Below, piece by piece: positions 56,771 to 64,000 of a stretch of 64,000 bases of DNA. Within the stretch, counting starts at the first letter, position 1. Every line of letters starts with the position of its first letter. Below the pieces are notes generated by a model. The model saw only the letters and a list, made by a program, of their open reading frames with translations. It searched no databases and was not told the DNA's origin. This stretch comes from Sorangium aterium (GTDB lineage: Bacteria > Myxococcota_A > Polyangia > Polyangiales > Polyangiaceae), in the NCBI RefSeq assembly GCF_028368935.1, contig NZ_JAQNDK010000001.1:1550001-1614000 (forward strand), written 5' to 3'. Both the position numbers and the translations under genes were made by a program.

Positions 56771-57742
56771 TCAACGAAGAGCCCGCCGAAACAACCCGGC
56801 GGGCCCCTCTACTACTACGGCCTGGAGCGTCAACGTCAAGAGTGCCTCCACGGCGCGTCTGGGCGGAAGCCCCGTCCTCTCGCAGACCTCATCCACGTGC
56901 GCCGGCCGGGCGTCCAGGGCGTCGAGGACCGCGCGTTCGGCCGCGCTCATCGACGGAAATGGCCCGCTTTCCCCGGACAAAGCGCTCGCCGGCGCCCCGA
57001 AGGCGGCCTCCGGGAGCGGCAGCGTGCCGCCGCCGGGCGACCTGCTGCGCGCCGAGCGCCGCGCTCGCCGGCGGGGAGGCGGCGCCTGCCCGCCGAGGAC
57101 GTCGATGACGTCGGCCGCGCGCGTGACGGGGCGCGCGCCGGAGACGAGCTCCAGCGCGCAGCCCACGCCGCGCGGGCTCCACGGGGCGTGGGGGACGACG
57201 CAGAGGTGGCGGCCGAGGCGGCGGGCCGCCGCGGCGGCGGAGCGGGCGCCGCTCTCGACGCCCGCCTCGACGACGACGGTCGCGAGCGTGAGCGCAGCGA
57301 GGACCGCGTTGCGCTGGAGGAACAGCGCCGGCAGCGGCGGCGTGTCGTCGGGGACGCGCGCGAGCAGCGCGCCGCCCGCGGCGAGGACGCGCTCGAACAG
57401 CGCCGCGTGCTCCCGCGGGTACGGGCGCGCGTGGCCGCCGCCGCTGACGACGACCGTCGGCGCGCGCGCGTCGAGCGCGCCCTCGTGCGCGGCCGCGTCG
57501 ACGCCGCGCGCGCCGCCCGACCAGATCGAGAAGCCCGCCTCGCCGAGCGCCGCGGCGAGCGCGCGGGTGAACCGGAGCGCCTCGTCGCTCGCGGCGCGCG
57601 TCCCGACGATCGCGACGCCCGGGCACGCCGGGAGCGCGCCGCGCAGGTAGAGCGTCGGCGGCGCGGCCTCGGTCTCCGTCACGAGGGCCCAGAGCTGCGC
57701 GGGGTAGGATGGATCTGCGGGCTGGATCTCGATCGACGCCAT
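56771..57742 (-). CDS. dprA: DprA (Smf) single-strand DNA-binding, RecA-loading protein
   Basis: 323 residues. The Rossmann-like core shows LYLRGALPACPGVAIVGTRA, SGGARGVDAAAHEGAL and VVVEAGVESGARSAAAAARRLGR, in place of the usual GSGLA.GID and SGSLITA motifs. A C-terminal winged-helix (VLDALDARPAHVDEVCERTG) completes it. DprA protects incoming DNA and loads RecA, so the gene hints at natural transformation or recombination. It is 127 bases upstream of topA on the same strand. Confidence 0.92.
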   Translation of the reverse strand: MASIEIQPADPSYPAQLWALVTETEAAPPTLYLRGALPACPGVAIVGTRAASDEALRFTRALAAALGEAGFSIWSGGARGVDAAAHEGALDARAPTVVVSGGGHARPYPREHAALFERVLAAGGALLARVPDDTPPLPALFLQRNAVLAALTLATVVVEAGVESGARSAAAAARRLGRHLCVVPHAPWSPRGVGCALELVSGARPVTRAADVIDVLGGQAPPPRRRARRSARSRSPGGGTLPLPEAAFGAPASALSGESGPFPSMSAAERAVLDALDARPAHVDEVCERTGLPPRRAVEALLTLTLQAVVVEGPAGLFRRALR

Positions 57743-57824
57743 ACGCGGCGTGTCGACCGACGCCCGGGGCGAGTTGCGCGAAATGAAGAGCGCGCGGCCG
57801 CCCGCTCCCGGCGAGATCGCCGCG

Positions 57825-58568
57825 CTACCGGGGCGGCACGCGGGGCGGCGCGCTCGGCGGCGCCGTGTTGGGCGGGGTCGCGCCGGACGGCGCGGCGCCG
57901 GGCGGCGCGGCTGGACGCGCGCCCCGGAAGCCCTGGACGAGCACGACGCCCGCGCCGCGCCGCACCTGCGCGTGGAGCTCGACGACGAGCGGCGCGGCGG
58001 CGGGCGCGGAGAGGCACGCTCCCCGGCCGCCGATCACCGCGACCGGGCCGCGGTCCGCGTCCTGGGCGACGATCTCGAGCGCGGGCGGCGCGCCCTTCGT
58101 GACGAAGAGATCGACCTCGATCACGCCGAGCCCGCCCTGCGCGATGAACACCGCGCACTCCCCCGCCGGGATGCGCGCGGGGATCGCGCCGCTCTCCCCT
58201 TCCGCGATCGCGAGCGACACGACGTCGCCGAGGGGCGCCATGCCCCCCGCCTCCCCGCGCGCGGTGTTGGCGAGCGCGAGCGCCGTCACGCGCGGCACCG
58301 GCGCGCTCGCCGCGGGCCGCTGCTGCGCCGCGCGGCTCAGGAACAGGCGCGACGCCTCCGGGTCCGGCTCGGGCGCATCGCGCGGAGGCGGCGGGTTCCG
58401 CTGCGCGTCGGGCGCGGGCGAGGAGGCCGGCGGAGGCGGCGGGCTAGGGTGCAAGACCTCGGTGCGGCCTCCGCCGCAAGCCGACACGGCGAGCGCGAGC
58501 GACGCAGCGAGCAGGCGGCGCGCCGGCCCGAACGGATGCAGTTCGATGAGAGCGAGGGCGCGCCGCAC
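57825..58568 (-). CDS. putative lipoprotein, unknown function
   Basis: About 247 residues from a GTG at 58568. Signal and lipobox: LALAVSACGGG (about residue 28). A Pro-rich linker is followed by a domain with IPARIPAGECAVFIAQGGLGVIEVDLF and GPVAVIGGRGACLSAP, a beta-rich pattern, then a Pro/Ala tail. No family assigned. It diverges from the DHH gene across 79 bases, so the two promoters are close. Confidence 0.65.
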   Translation of the reverse strand: MRRALALIELHPFGPARRLLAASLALAVSACGGGRTEVLHPSPPPPPASSPAPDAQRNPPPPRDAPEPDPEASRLFLSRAAQQRPAASAPVPRVTALALANTARGEAGGMAPLGDVVSLAIAEGESGAIPARIPAGECAVFIAQGGLGVIEVDLFVTKGAPPALEIVAQDADRGPVAVIGGRGACLSAPAAAPLVVELHAQVRRGAGVVLVQGFRGARPAAPPGAAPSGATPPNTAPPSAPPRVPPR

Positions 58569-58647
58569 CGCGCGGAGCCTACCAGAACCGCCGCGCCGCG
58601 CTCGGTCTGCGAGCGGCCGGCCGTGGGTCGTGCTACCCACTCGCCCG

Positions 58648-59652
58648 ATGAAACCCAGGGACATCGTCGTCGCGACGCATGGTCACTGCTTCGACGGCAT
58701 GGCGAGCGCGGCGCTGTTCACCCGCCTGATGCAGGCGCTCCGCCCTGGCGAGCCGCTCGCGCTGCGGTACCGCTCCTGCGGGTACGGTCCGGGCATGACG
58801 ATGATCCCGCCTTCGTGGCTCGACGGCGACGAGAACGCGATCCTCGACTTCCGCTACACGCCGACGAAGAAGCTGACGTGGTACTTCGACCACCACGTCA
58901 CCGGGTTCGGCTCGGACGAGGAGCGCGACGCGGCGCTCGCCGGCGCGTCGCGCTCGAAGGTCGCGGGCGACGCGCCCCAGGTCTTCTACGACGCCGCCTA
59001 CGGCTCGTGCACGAAGCTCATCGCGGACGTCGCCCGCGATCACTTCGGCGTCGAGATGTCCGGCGCCGATGAGCTCATCCGGTGGGCCGACCTCATCGAC
59101 ACCGCGCGCTTCCCCTCGGCCGAGGCCGCCGTGAGCCGGGAGGAGCCGATCATGCAGCTCGCCTCCGTGGTGGAGCACCACGGGGACGGGCCGTTCCTCG
59201 CCGCCGTGGTGCCCCGGCTCGTCGAGCGGCCCGTGAGCGAGGTGGCGCGCGAGGCGGACATCCAGGAGCTCTGGCGTCCCCTCTCCGTCTCGCGGCAGAC
59301 GTTCGTCACGCGCATCGAGCGCGGCGCGCGGAAGCTCGGCCGCGTGGTGCTCGTCGATCTCTCCGACGCGCCGCTCGAGGCGGTCGGCAAGTTCATGACG
59401 TACGCGATGTACCCGGACTGCGTGTACTCGGTCACGCTCTCCCGGCAGAAGCAGCACTACAAGCTCTCGGTCGGCTATAACCCCTGGTGCGGCGTCCCCC
59501 GCGATCGCGACATCGCCCCGATCTGCCGCCGCTACGACGGGGGCGGGCACCCGGCGGTCGGCGCGGCGTCCTTCCCGCTCTCCGCGCTCGAGCGCGCGCG
59601 CGAGGCGGCCCGCGCCGTCGCCGAGGAGCTCGACAAGGAGCCCGAGCGGTGA
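58648..59652 (+). CDS. DHH family phosphoesterase
   Basis: 334 residues. Metal-site motifs: THGHCFDGMASAAL, FDHHVTG (DHH), a mid-domain SVVEHHGDG and the DHHA1-like RRYDGGGHPAVGAASFPL. Relatives include nanoRNases and cyclic-dinucleotide phosphodiesterases; the substrate cannot be fixed by eye. It overlaps the GDPD gene by 4 bases (GTGA), indicating translational coupling. Confidence 0.87.
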   Translation: MKPRDIVVATHGHCFDGMASAALFTRLMQALRPGEPLALRYRSCGYGPGMTMIPPSWLDGDENAILDFRYTPTKKLTWYFDHHVTGFGSDEERDAALAGASRSKVAGDAPQVFYDAAYGSCTKLIADVARDHFGVEMSGADELIRWADLIDTARFPSAEAAVSREEPIMQLASVVEHHGDGPFLAAVVPRLVERPVSEVAREADIQELWRPLSVSRQTFVTRIERGARKLGRVVLVDLSDAPLEAVGKFMTYAMYPDCVYSVTLSRQKQHYKLSVGYNPWCGVPRDRDIAPICRRYDGGGHPAVGAASFPLSALERAREAARAVAEELDKEPER

Positions 59653-60455
59653 CCTGGGCCGAGCAGCGCTTCCGCAGGAGCGCGCGCGAGACGGGGCGGG
59701 CAGCGTCATCACGCGCGCAGGCCGGGGCGGCGGCCACGCGTGCGCCGCTCCTCTTCGGGCACCGGGGCGTGCGCGGCGAGGGCGCCCCCGCGGAGAACAC
59801 CCTCGCCGCCTTCGAGGAAGCCGCGGCGCAGGGGGCCGACGGGATCGAGCTCGACGTGCGGGTGTGCCGCTCGGGCGAGCTCGTGGCGCTGCACGACCCG
59901 GACCTCGCGCGGGTGACCGAGGGCGCGGACCCGCGCGCCGCGGCGGCGCTCCCCTGGGACGAGCTCCGGCGGGTCGACCTCCGCGGCGAGCGGGTGCCGC
60001 TCCTGTCCGAGGTGCTCGCGTTCGCGCGCGGCCTTCGGCTCGCCGTGAACATCGAGATGAAGCGGGACGTGCCCGATCGCACCGCCGTCGTGCTCGCGAC
60101 CGCGCGGCTCGTGCGCGCCTGGGATCCCCGCCACGCCTTGCTCGTCTCCTCGTTCGATCCGGTCATGATCGCCTCCTTCGGCGCCCTGGTGCCGGCCGTC
60201 CCGCGCGCGCTCCTCGTGCACCGGAGCCGCTACCACGACGCGGCCGTGCGCCTCGCGCCGGCGCTCGGGGCGCTCGCCGCGCACATCGAGCGGACGATCG
60301 CGTCGCCCGAGCGCATCGCGCTCCTGAAGCGGCAGGGCCGCGTGATCAACGTGTGGACCGTGAACGACCCGCGGGAAGCGCAGGACCTCGCGGCGCTCGG
60401 CGTCGACGGGCTCATCACCGACACGCCACGCCGCATCCGCGACGCGCTCGAGTAG
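59649..60455 (+). CDS. glycerophosphodiester phosphodiesterase
   Basis: 268 residues. Conserved GDPD residues: LLFGHRGVRGEGAPENT-like stretch (HRG and ENT), GIELDVRVCRSGELVALHDPDL and a C-terminal VINVWTVNDPREAQDL. It cleaves glycerophosphodiesters to glycerol-3-phosphate. No signal is seen, so it is cytoplasmic. The GTG start overlaps the preceding stop. Confidence 0.92.
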   Translation: MTWAEQRFRRSARETGRAASSRAQAGAAATRAPLLFGHRGVRGEGAPAENTLAAFEEAAAQGADGIELDVRVCRSGELVALHDPDLARVTEGADPRAAAALPWDELRRVDLRGERVPLLSEVLAFARGLRLAVNIEMKRDVPDRTAVVLATARLVRAWDPRHALLVSSFDPVMIASFGALVPAVPRALLVHRSRYHDAAVRLAPALGALAAHIERTIASPERIALLKRQGRVINVWTVNDPREAQDLAALGVDGLITDTPRRIRDALE

Positions 60456-60481
60456 CCAGCGTCGTCCGGCGCGGCCGGGCG

Positions 60482-61951
60482 CTACCTTCGCTGCCAGGGG
60501 TCGATGATCTCGCGCGACCGGCGCGGGCTCCGGCGCGGGGCCGACGGAGCCCGCGGGGCCTTTCGCTCGGCGGACGCAGCCGGCTCCGCCGTGGCCGCGG
60601 GCAGCGCGGCGTCCGCGGCTGGCGCGACCTCGGCCGCGGGCAGGCGCACCACCACCGCGGTCGATGCGCGGACCACCTCCAGAGCCGGCGCAGGCGCAGC
60701 TGCGCTCACGCTCTCGGGCTCGATCGGCGCGATCACGTGGTAGGGCGCGGCGTCCTCCTCGCCGACGGGCCGCAGCGCCGTCACCGCGACCGTCCCGCTG
60801 ATCGCGGACAGCGCGCCGCACGCCACGAGCCAGCGGAGCGTCGCGCTCGCGTGAGGCCTGCGATCCGCGCGCACCTCACCGGCCGATGCCGCCGTCAGCG
60901 TGCCGTGCTGGGACGGCTCGGCCAGCGGGACGAGCGCGTCCTGCCGCGGGCCCTGGTCCCCGGACCGGGAGAGGGGGGCGAGCTCCCCTGGGGCCTCCAG
61001 CTCGCCGGTGCCGCCCGGTGACAGCCCGAGCAGCGTCCCCGTGCGCGACGTCACGGGCGCCGGCTGCGGCGCCGAGGGCACGGGCAGCGGGATGCTCGGA
61101 TCGCCCGCTGCGGCGACGAAGGCGTGCACCATCTCCTGCGCCGACTGGAACCGCTGGGCCCTGTCGCGCGAGAGCGCGCGAACGAAGAAGCCGTCGAGAT
61201 CGGCCGGCACGTCGGGCGCGAGGTGCGTCGCGAGCGGGATCGGCTCGACGAGGATCCGCGACAGCACCGCGCCGAGCACGTCGCCCTCGAACGGGAGCTT
61301 GCCCGTGACCGCGCGGAAGAGGATGACCCCGAGCGACCACAGGTCGCTGCGCGCGTCGAGGTTCCTGTCGCCGCGCGCCTGCTCCGGGCTCATGTAGAAC
61401 GGCGAGCCCAGGAGCTCGCCGGTCCTCGTCGTCTCGTCGGTGAGGAGCTTGCCGGTGAGCTGCTTGGCGATGCCGAAGTCGAGGACCTTGACGATCTCCT
61501 CGTCCTCGTCGACGCGCGAGAGGAACAGGTTGCCGGGCTTGAGATCGCGGTGGACGAGACCGGACTCGTGCGCGCGGCGCAGCGCCTTGCCGGTCTGGAT
61601 CGCGATGCGCGCCGCCTCGGCGAGGGAGACGCGGCGGACCCGCCTGAGGCGACGGCTGAGATCCTCGCCCCGGAGCAGCTCCATGACGAGGTACGGGACG
61701 GTCCCCCAGATCCCGTAGTCCTGCACGCTCACCACGTGCGGGCTGTCGAGGTTCGCCGCGGTCCGCGCCTCGCGGTAGAAGCGCGCGCGGAACTCCGGCG
61801 AGGCCGCGTGCTCCGGATCCATGAACTTGATCGCCGCCGGCGCCCCCAGCTGGAGGTGCCGGGCCAGCCACACCGAGCCCATCCCGCCCCGCGAGAGCGG
61901 CCCCTCCAGGCGGTATTTATCGCCGACGATCGTTCCCGGCTCGACGTCCAT
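60482..61951 (-). CDS. membrane Ser/Thr protein kinase
   Basis: 489 residues from the ATG at 61949-61951, with GGGAGGAG upstream. The kinase domain (about 12-280) is complete: SRGGMG, AAIKFM, HRDLKPGN, DFGIAK and GSPFYMSPEQAR. A linker and one transmembrane helix (WLVACGALSAISGTVAVTAL, about residue 375) precede an Ala-rich periplasmic tail. It converges with the GDPD gene. Substrate unknown. Confidence 0.95.
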   Translation of the reverse strand: MDVEPGTIVGDKYRLEGPLSRGGMGSVWLARHLQLGAPAAIKFMDPEHAASPEFRARFYREARTAANLDSPHVVSVQDYGIWGTVPYLVMELLRGEDLSRRLRRVRRVSLAEAARIAIQTGKALRRAHESGLVHRDLKPGNLFLSRVDEDEEIVKVLDFGIAKQLTGKLLTDETTRTGELLGSPFYMSPEQARGDRNLDARSDLWSLGVILFRAVTGKLPFEGDVLGAVLSRILVEPIPLATHLAPDVPADLDGFFVRALSRDRAQRFQSAQEMVHAFVAAAGDPSIPLPVPSAPQPAPVTSRTGTLLGLSPGGTGELEAPGELAPLSRSGDQGPRQDALVPLAEPSQHGTLTAASAGEVRADRRPHASATLRWLVACGALSAISGTVAVTALRPVGEEDAAPYHVIAPIEPESVSAAAPAPALEVVRASTAVVVRLPAAEVAPAADAALPAATAEPAASAERKAPRAPSAPRRSPRRSREIIDPWQRR

Positions 61952-62111
61952 CGCCGACTCCTCCCGCCACGGCGAGGTAGATGGCGTCTGTCTAGACGTT
62001 CGGGCGAGCGGCGTCCACGCCATCAGGCGAGCGCTGCCGTACGCCAGCGGCGCCACCCCAGATGGCCTTTGTCCTTTCAGGAGCCGCCTGAGCGCGCCTG
62101 CTCAGAGCACC

Positions 62112-62999
62112 TTAGTCCTGGCAGTCGACATGACGGCGGACGACGCCGCCCGGGACCGGCTGCGTGAACGCCCCCGAGATGATGGGCGGATTCCACTTCG
62201 CCTCCTTGTACTGAAAGATCACGTCGTCCTCGGTGTTGGGCACCCGCATGCGGATCGATCGGGGGATCTCGGCCAGGCAGGCGCCGCCGCTCGGCGGGAT
62301 AGGATCGTCGATCCCCTCCGGATCGACGCGCGGCGGCGCGGTGCGGATGGCCTCGTGATGGCTCAGCTCCACCTGATAGAGGTCTGTCCCGCGCTGCGCG
62401 ACCCGGACCTCGCGGACGCGCAGGCGCTGCTGGCTCCACGGCGCGAGAAAGTCGCGGGGGTGCGGCTCGAGGTGGATCTCCTCCACCGCGTCGCGGGAGC
62501 CCTGGATCAGCACACGGTAGAACCCGTCGCCGTCCCAGGCGATCGAGGCGCCGTGCGGCTCGTGAGCGAGCACCGGCGCCTCGCCGCGGAGCAGCGAGAC
62601 GAGGGCGTGCCCGGGGATGGGCACCTGGGTGAGCCGCGCCAGGTTGCACGTGCTCGCGGGCCCATGCAGGAACTGCTTCTCCCGGACATCCAGCATCTGG
62701 AACTGGGTGCCATTCGACGTGAGCGTGAAGAGCGTCGCGCCGAACGGGCTCACCACGTCGAAGCGCACCCGATCCGGATTGACCGCGAGGATGTACATGT
62801 CCCCGCGGAGCCGCCCCTGGCGCGAGAAATGGTCGACCTTGGCGGTGCCCTGGACGCCGTTCACGCAGGCATAGGAGGCCTTCATCCGGTCGAGCGCCGC
62901 GTCGGCGCTCGGGAACCGGGACGCGGGCGGATCCACGGAGGCACAGCCGGTCACGAGCACGGCGAGGGGCGCGGCCCACACGATCGCGCGATGGCGCAT
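62112..62999 (-). CDS. LolA/LolB-like or DUF4292-type outer-membrane lipoprotein
   Basis: 295 residues from the ATG at 62999 with lipobox LVTGC (about residue 18). The mature part begins with a Lol-like half-barrel pattern (VQGTAKVDHFSRQGRLRGD, MYILAVNPDRVRFDVV, FGATLFTLTSNGTQF). Such folds carry lipids or lipoproteins. The C-terminal half (ELSHHEAIRTAPPRV and two Cys) has no assignment. Proof would need structure prediction. The next three 27-base repeats lie just upstream. Confidence 0.7.
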   Translation of the reverse strand: MRHRAIVWAAPLAVLVTGCASVDPPASRFPSADAALDRMKASYACVNGVQGTAKVDHFSRQGRLRGDMYILAVNPDRVRFDVVSPFGATLFTLTSNGTQFQMLDVREKQFLHGPASTCNLARLTQVPIPGHALVSLLRGEAPVLAHEPHGASIAWDGDGFYRVLIQGSRDAVEEIHLEPHPRDFLAPWSQQRLRVREVRVAQRGTDLYQVELSHHEAIRTAPPRVDPEGIDDPIPPSGGACLAEIPRSIRMRVPNTEDDVIFQYKEAKWNPPIISGAFTQPVPGGVVRRHVDCQD

Positions 63000-63022
63000 G
63001 GGCGCGGACGCTGGCAAGGATC

Positions 63023-63103
63023 GCCGAGCCCGTCAACCGCGGAAGCGGCGCCGAGCCCGTCAACCGCGGAAGCGGCGCCGAGCCCATCCACCGCCGGAGC
63101 GGC
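63023..63103. repeat. three 27-base tandem repeats
   Basis: GCCGAGCCCGTCAACCGCGG-type units run 63023-63049, 63050-63076 and 63077-63103; the first two are identical and the third differs by three or four bases. They lie upstream of the LolA-like lipoprotein gene. Confidence 0.8.
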
Positions 63104-63223
63104 GCGAGGGGCGTGGCCGGGGAGGAGGGGTGTCGACGGGGGGCCGAGGGCCCAGGAGACGACGACGGAAGGGCCGCGCGTCCGGCCCGGAGCGAGCCCC
63201 CGGCCGGACGCGCGCGAGCAGGA

Positions 63224-64000
63224 TCAGGACGCCCGGAGCGCCTCGAGCAGATCGACGTCGGGGATCGCGACCGGGAGGCGGGCGCGGAGCACGGCGACGT
63301 CGTTGTCCTCGCAGAGGCGAGCCACCGCGAGCCCGTCGAAGAGGGAGATGGGCGCGGTCCCCACGATCGCGGCCTCCTCGCGCGCACCGGAGAGCATCTG
63401 ACCGGCGGTCAGGATCCAGCCGGCGGTGGCGGGGCCGTAGTGGTGGAGCGAGCCGCGCAGCTCGGTGACCCGCTCGCGGCCGACCTCGCGGCCGTCCCGC
63501 CGGATGACCAGCGCGAGCTTGATCTCGTCACCCGCCGTGCGGAGCGCGCCGGAGAAGTGGCTCTCGCCGCCCGGCGCCCCGGCGCGGCGCACCGCGCGCA
63601 GCTGGCCGATGCCGATGCGCTCGAGGGCGAGGACACAGATCTCGACGAAGGCATGGCCCGGGAGCTCGGAGAGCTTGCGCACGAAGGCGCGCCGCGCGGC
63701 ATCGCGGTAACGCTCCACCGCGGCGAGCGCCTCCTGCTCCAGCCGCGCGAGGTCGCCCGGCAGCAGCCAGTCCGTCAGCGCGATCCTGCCGCCGGCGAAG
63801 CGGAAGCGAGGCCGCTGCCCGGCGGCGGTGCGGCGCGCGTTGTCGGCGCGCACGGCGGCCGCGACCTGGGACTGCACGAGCTGCACGTCGCCGGCGAGGC
63901 GGCCGCGGCGCTGCGCCGTCTCCGCGATCTGCCGGAGCGAGACCGCGCCCGCGTTTCGATCGAAGGTCGAGAGGATGCCGGCGACCGCATCGGCGAGATC
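63224..64000 (-). CDS. HARE-HTH and Mrr-like nuclease-domain protein (5' end outside window)
   Basis: 258 residues are visible; the start lies beyond base 64000. The N-terminal visible part (DAVAGILSTFDRNAGAVSLRQ to FRFAGGRIALTDW) resembles the HARE-HTH domain found on restriction enzymes and chromatin proteins. The rest resembles the Mrr/REase fold (ELPGHAFVEICVLALERIG, then TELRGSLHHYGPATAGWILT, then ISLFDGLAVARL). The usual catalytic QxK is not evident (LALVIRR), so nuclease activity is uncertain. It could be a type IV restriction or DNA-repair protein. Confidence 0.72.
   Translation of the reverse strand, partial: DLADAVAGILSTFDRNAGAVSLRQIAETAQRRGRLAGDVQLVQSQVAAAVRADNARRTAAGQRPRFRFAGGRIALTDWLLPGDLARLEQEALAAVERYRDAARRAFVRKLSELPGHAFVEICVLALERIGIGQLRAVRRAGAPGGESHFSGALRTAGDEIKLALVIRRDGREVGRERVTELRGSLHHYGPATAGWILTAGQMLSGAREEAAIVGTAPISLFDGLAVARLCEDNDVAVLRARLPVAIPDVDLLEALRAS

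Noticed and set aside
1-64000. Search for tRNA, rRNA, transposase, integrase and biosynthetic gene clusters
   Set aside because: No convincing example was found by eye in either strand.

Overview
The window is very GC-rich (roughly 70% or more) and gene-dense. Its content points to a myxobacterium, most likely Sorangium or a close relative: four Ser/Thr kinases or kinase-linked proteins of the Pkn type, two bacterial enhancer-binding proteins, large hybrid histidine kinases, a MYXO-CTERM-type C-terminus, many lipoproteins with Ala/Pro-rich linkers, and long open frames on the wrong strand typical of such GC content. I see no rRNA, tRNA, CRISPR array, transposase or phage gene. Species assignment is inference.

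Layout. 1-4.7 kb: the start of a PQQ-type sugar dehydrogenase lipoprotein (cut by the window edge), an 870-base gap, then a kinase and a TPR/PEGA protein that overlap by 4 bases. 4.8-9.6 kb: pdxH, an HNH nuclease, a YjbQ protein, and a nitric-oxide module in which a single-domain globin and a NorR-type regulator diverge from a region carrying a sigma-54 promoter and two palindromes. 9.0-14.1 kb: thpR, an M2 (ACE-like) metallopeptidase lipoprotein, a tandem dual-specificity phosphatase with one dead domain, and a GST. 14.2-29.3 kb: a long minus-strand run with a GH13 enzyme, a MYXO-CTERM protein, a small lipoprotein, and three huge paralogous lipoproteins (1062-1114 residues) with an FHA-sigma-54 regulator between two of them.

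29.4-35.7 kb: mug, a small secreted protein, a soluble REC-PAS-GAF-PAS histidine kinase, an OmpA-like lipoprotein, and a YtxH-like/unknown gene pair. 35.8-36.1 kb: a giant simple-sequence hairpin between convergent genes. 36.1-46.2 kb: a degenerate site-2 protease with CBS domains, an MscS channel, a repeat protein, a 1675-residue HAMP-array hybrid kinase and a DUF1269-type stress protein. 46.4-52.3 kb: a Ser/Thr kinase, a phospholipase-D family protein, a DUF421 pair and a DUF2330 protein. 52.6-57.7 kb: the conserved dprA-topA-trmFO order. 57.8-64 kb: a lipoprotein, a DHH and GDPD phosphodiesterase pair, another kinase, a LolA/LolB-like lipoprotein and a HARE-HTH/Mrr-like gene cut by the window edge.

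The strongest leads are the globin/NorR control region with its two TTTCC...GGAAA palindromes and an exact GG-N10-GC promoter, the three-paralogue Asp-box lipoprotein family beside an FHA regulator, and several proteins with altered catalytic motifs (phosphatase domain, site-2 protease, PLD). Short tandem repeats repeatedly cover stop codons. Annotation rests on reading translations and motifs by eye; no database search was run.
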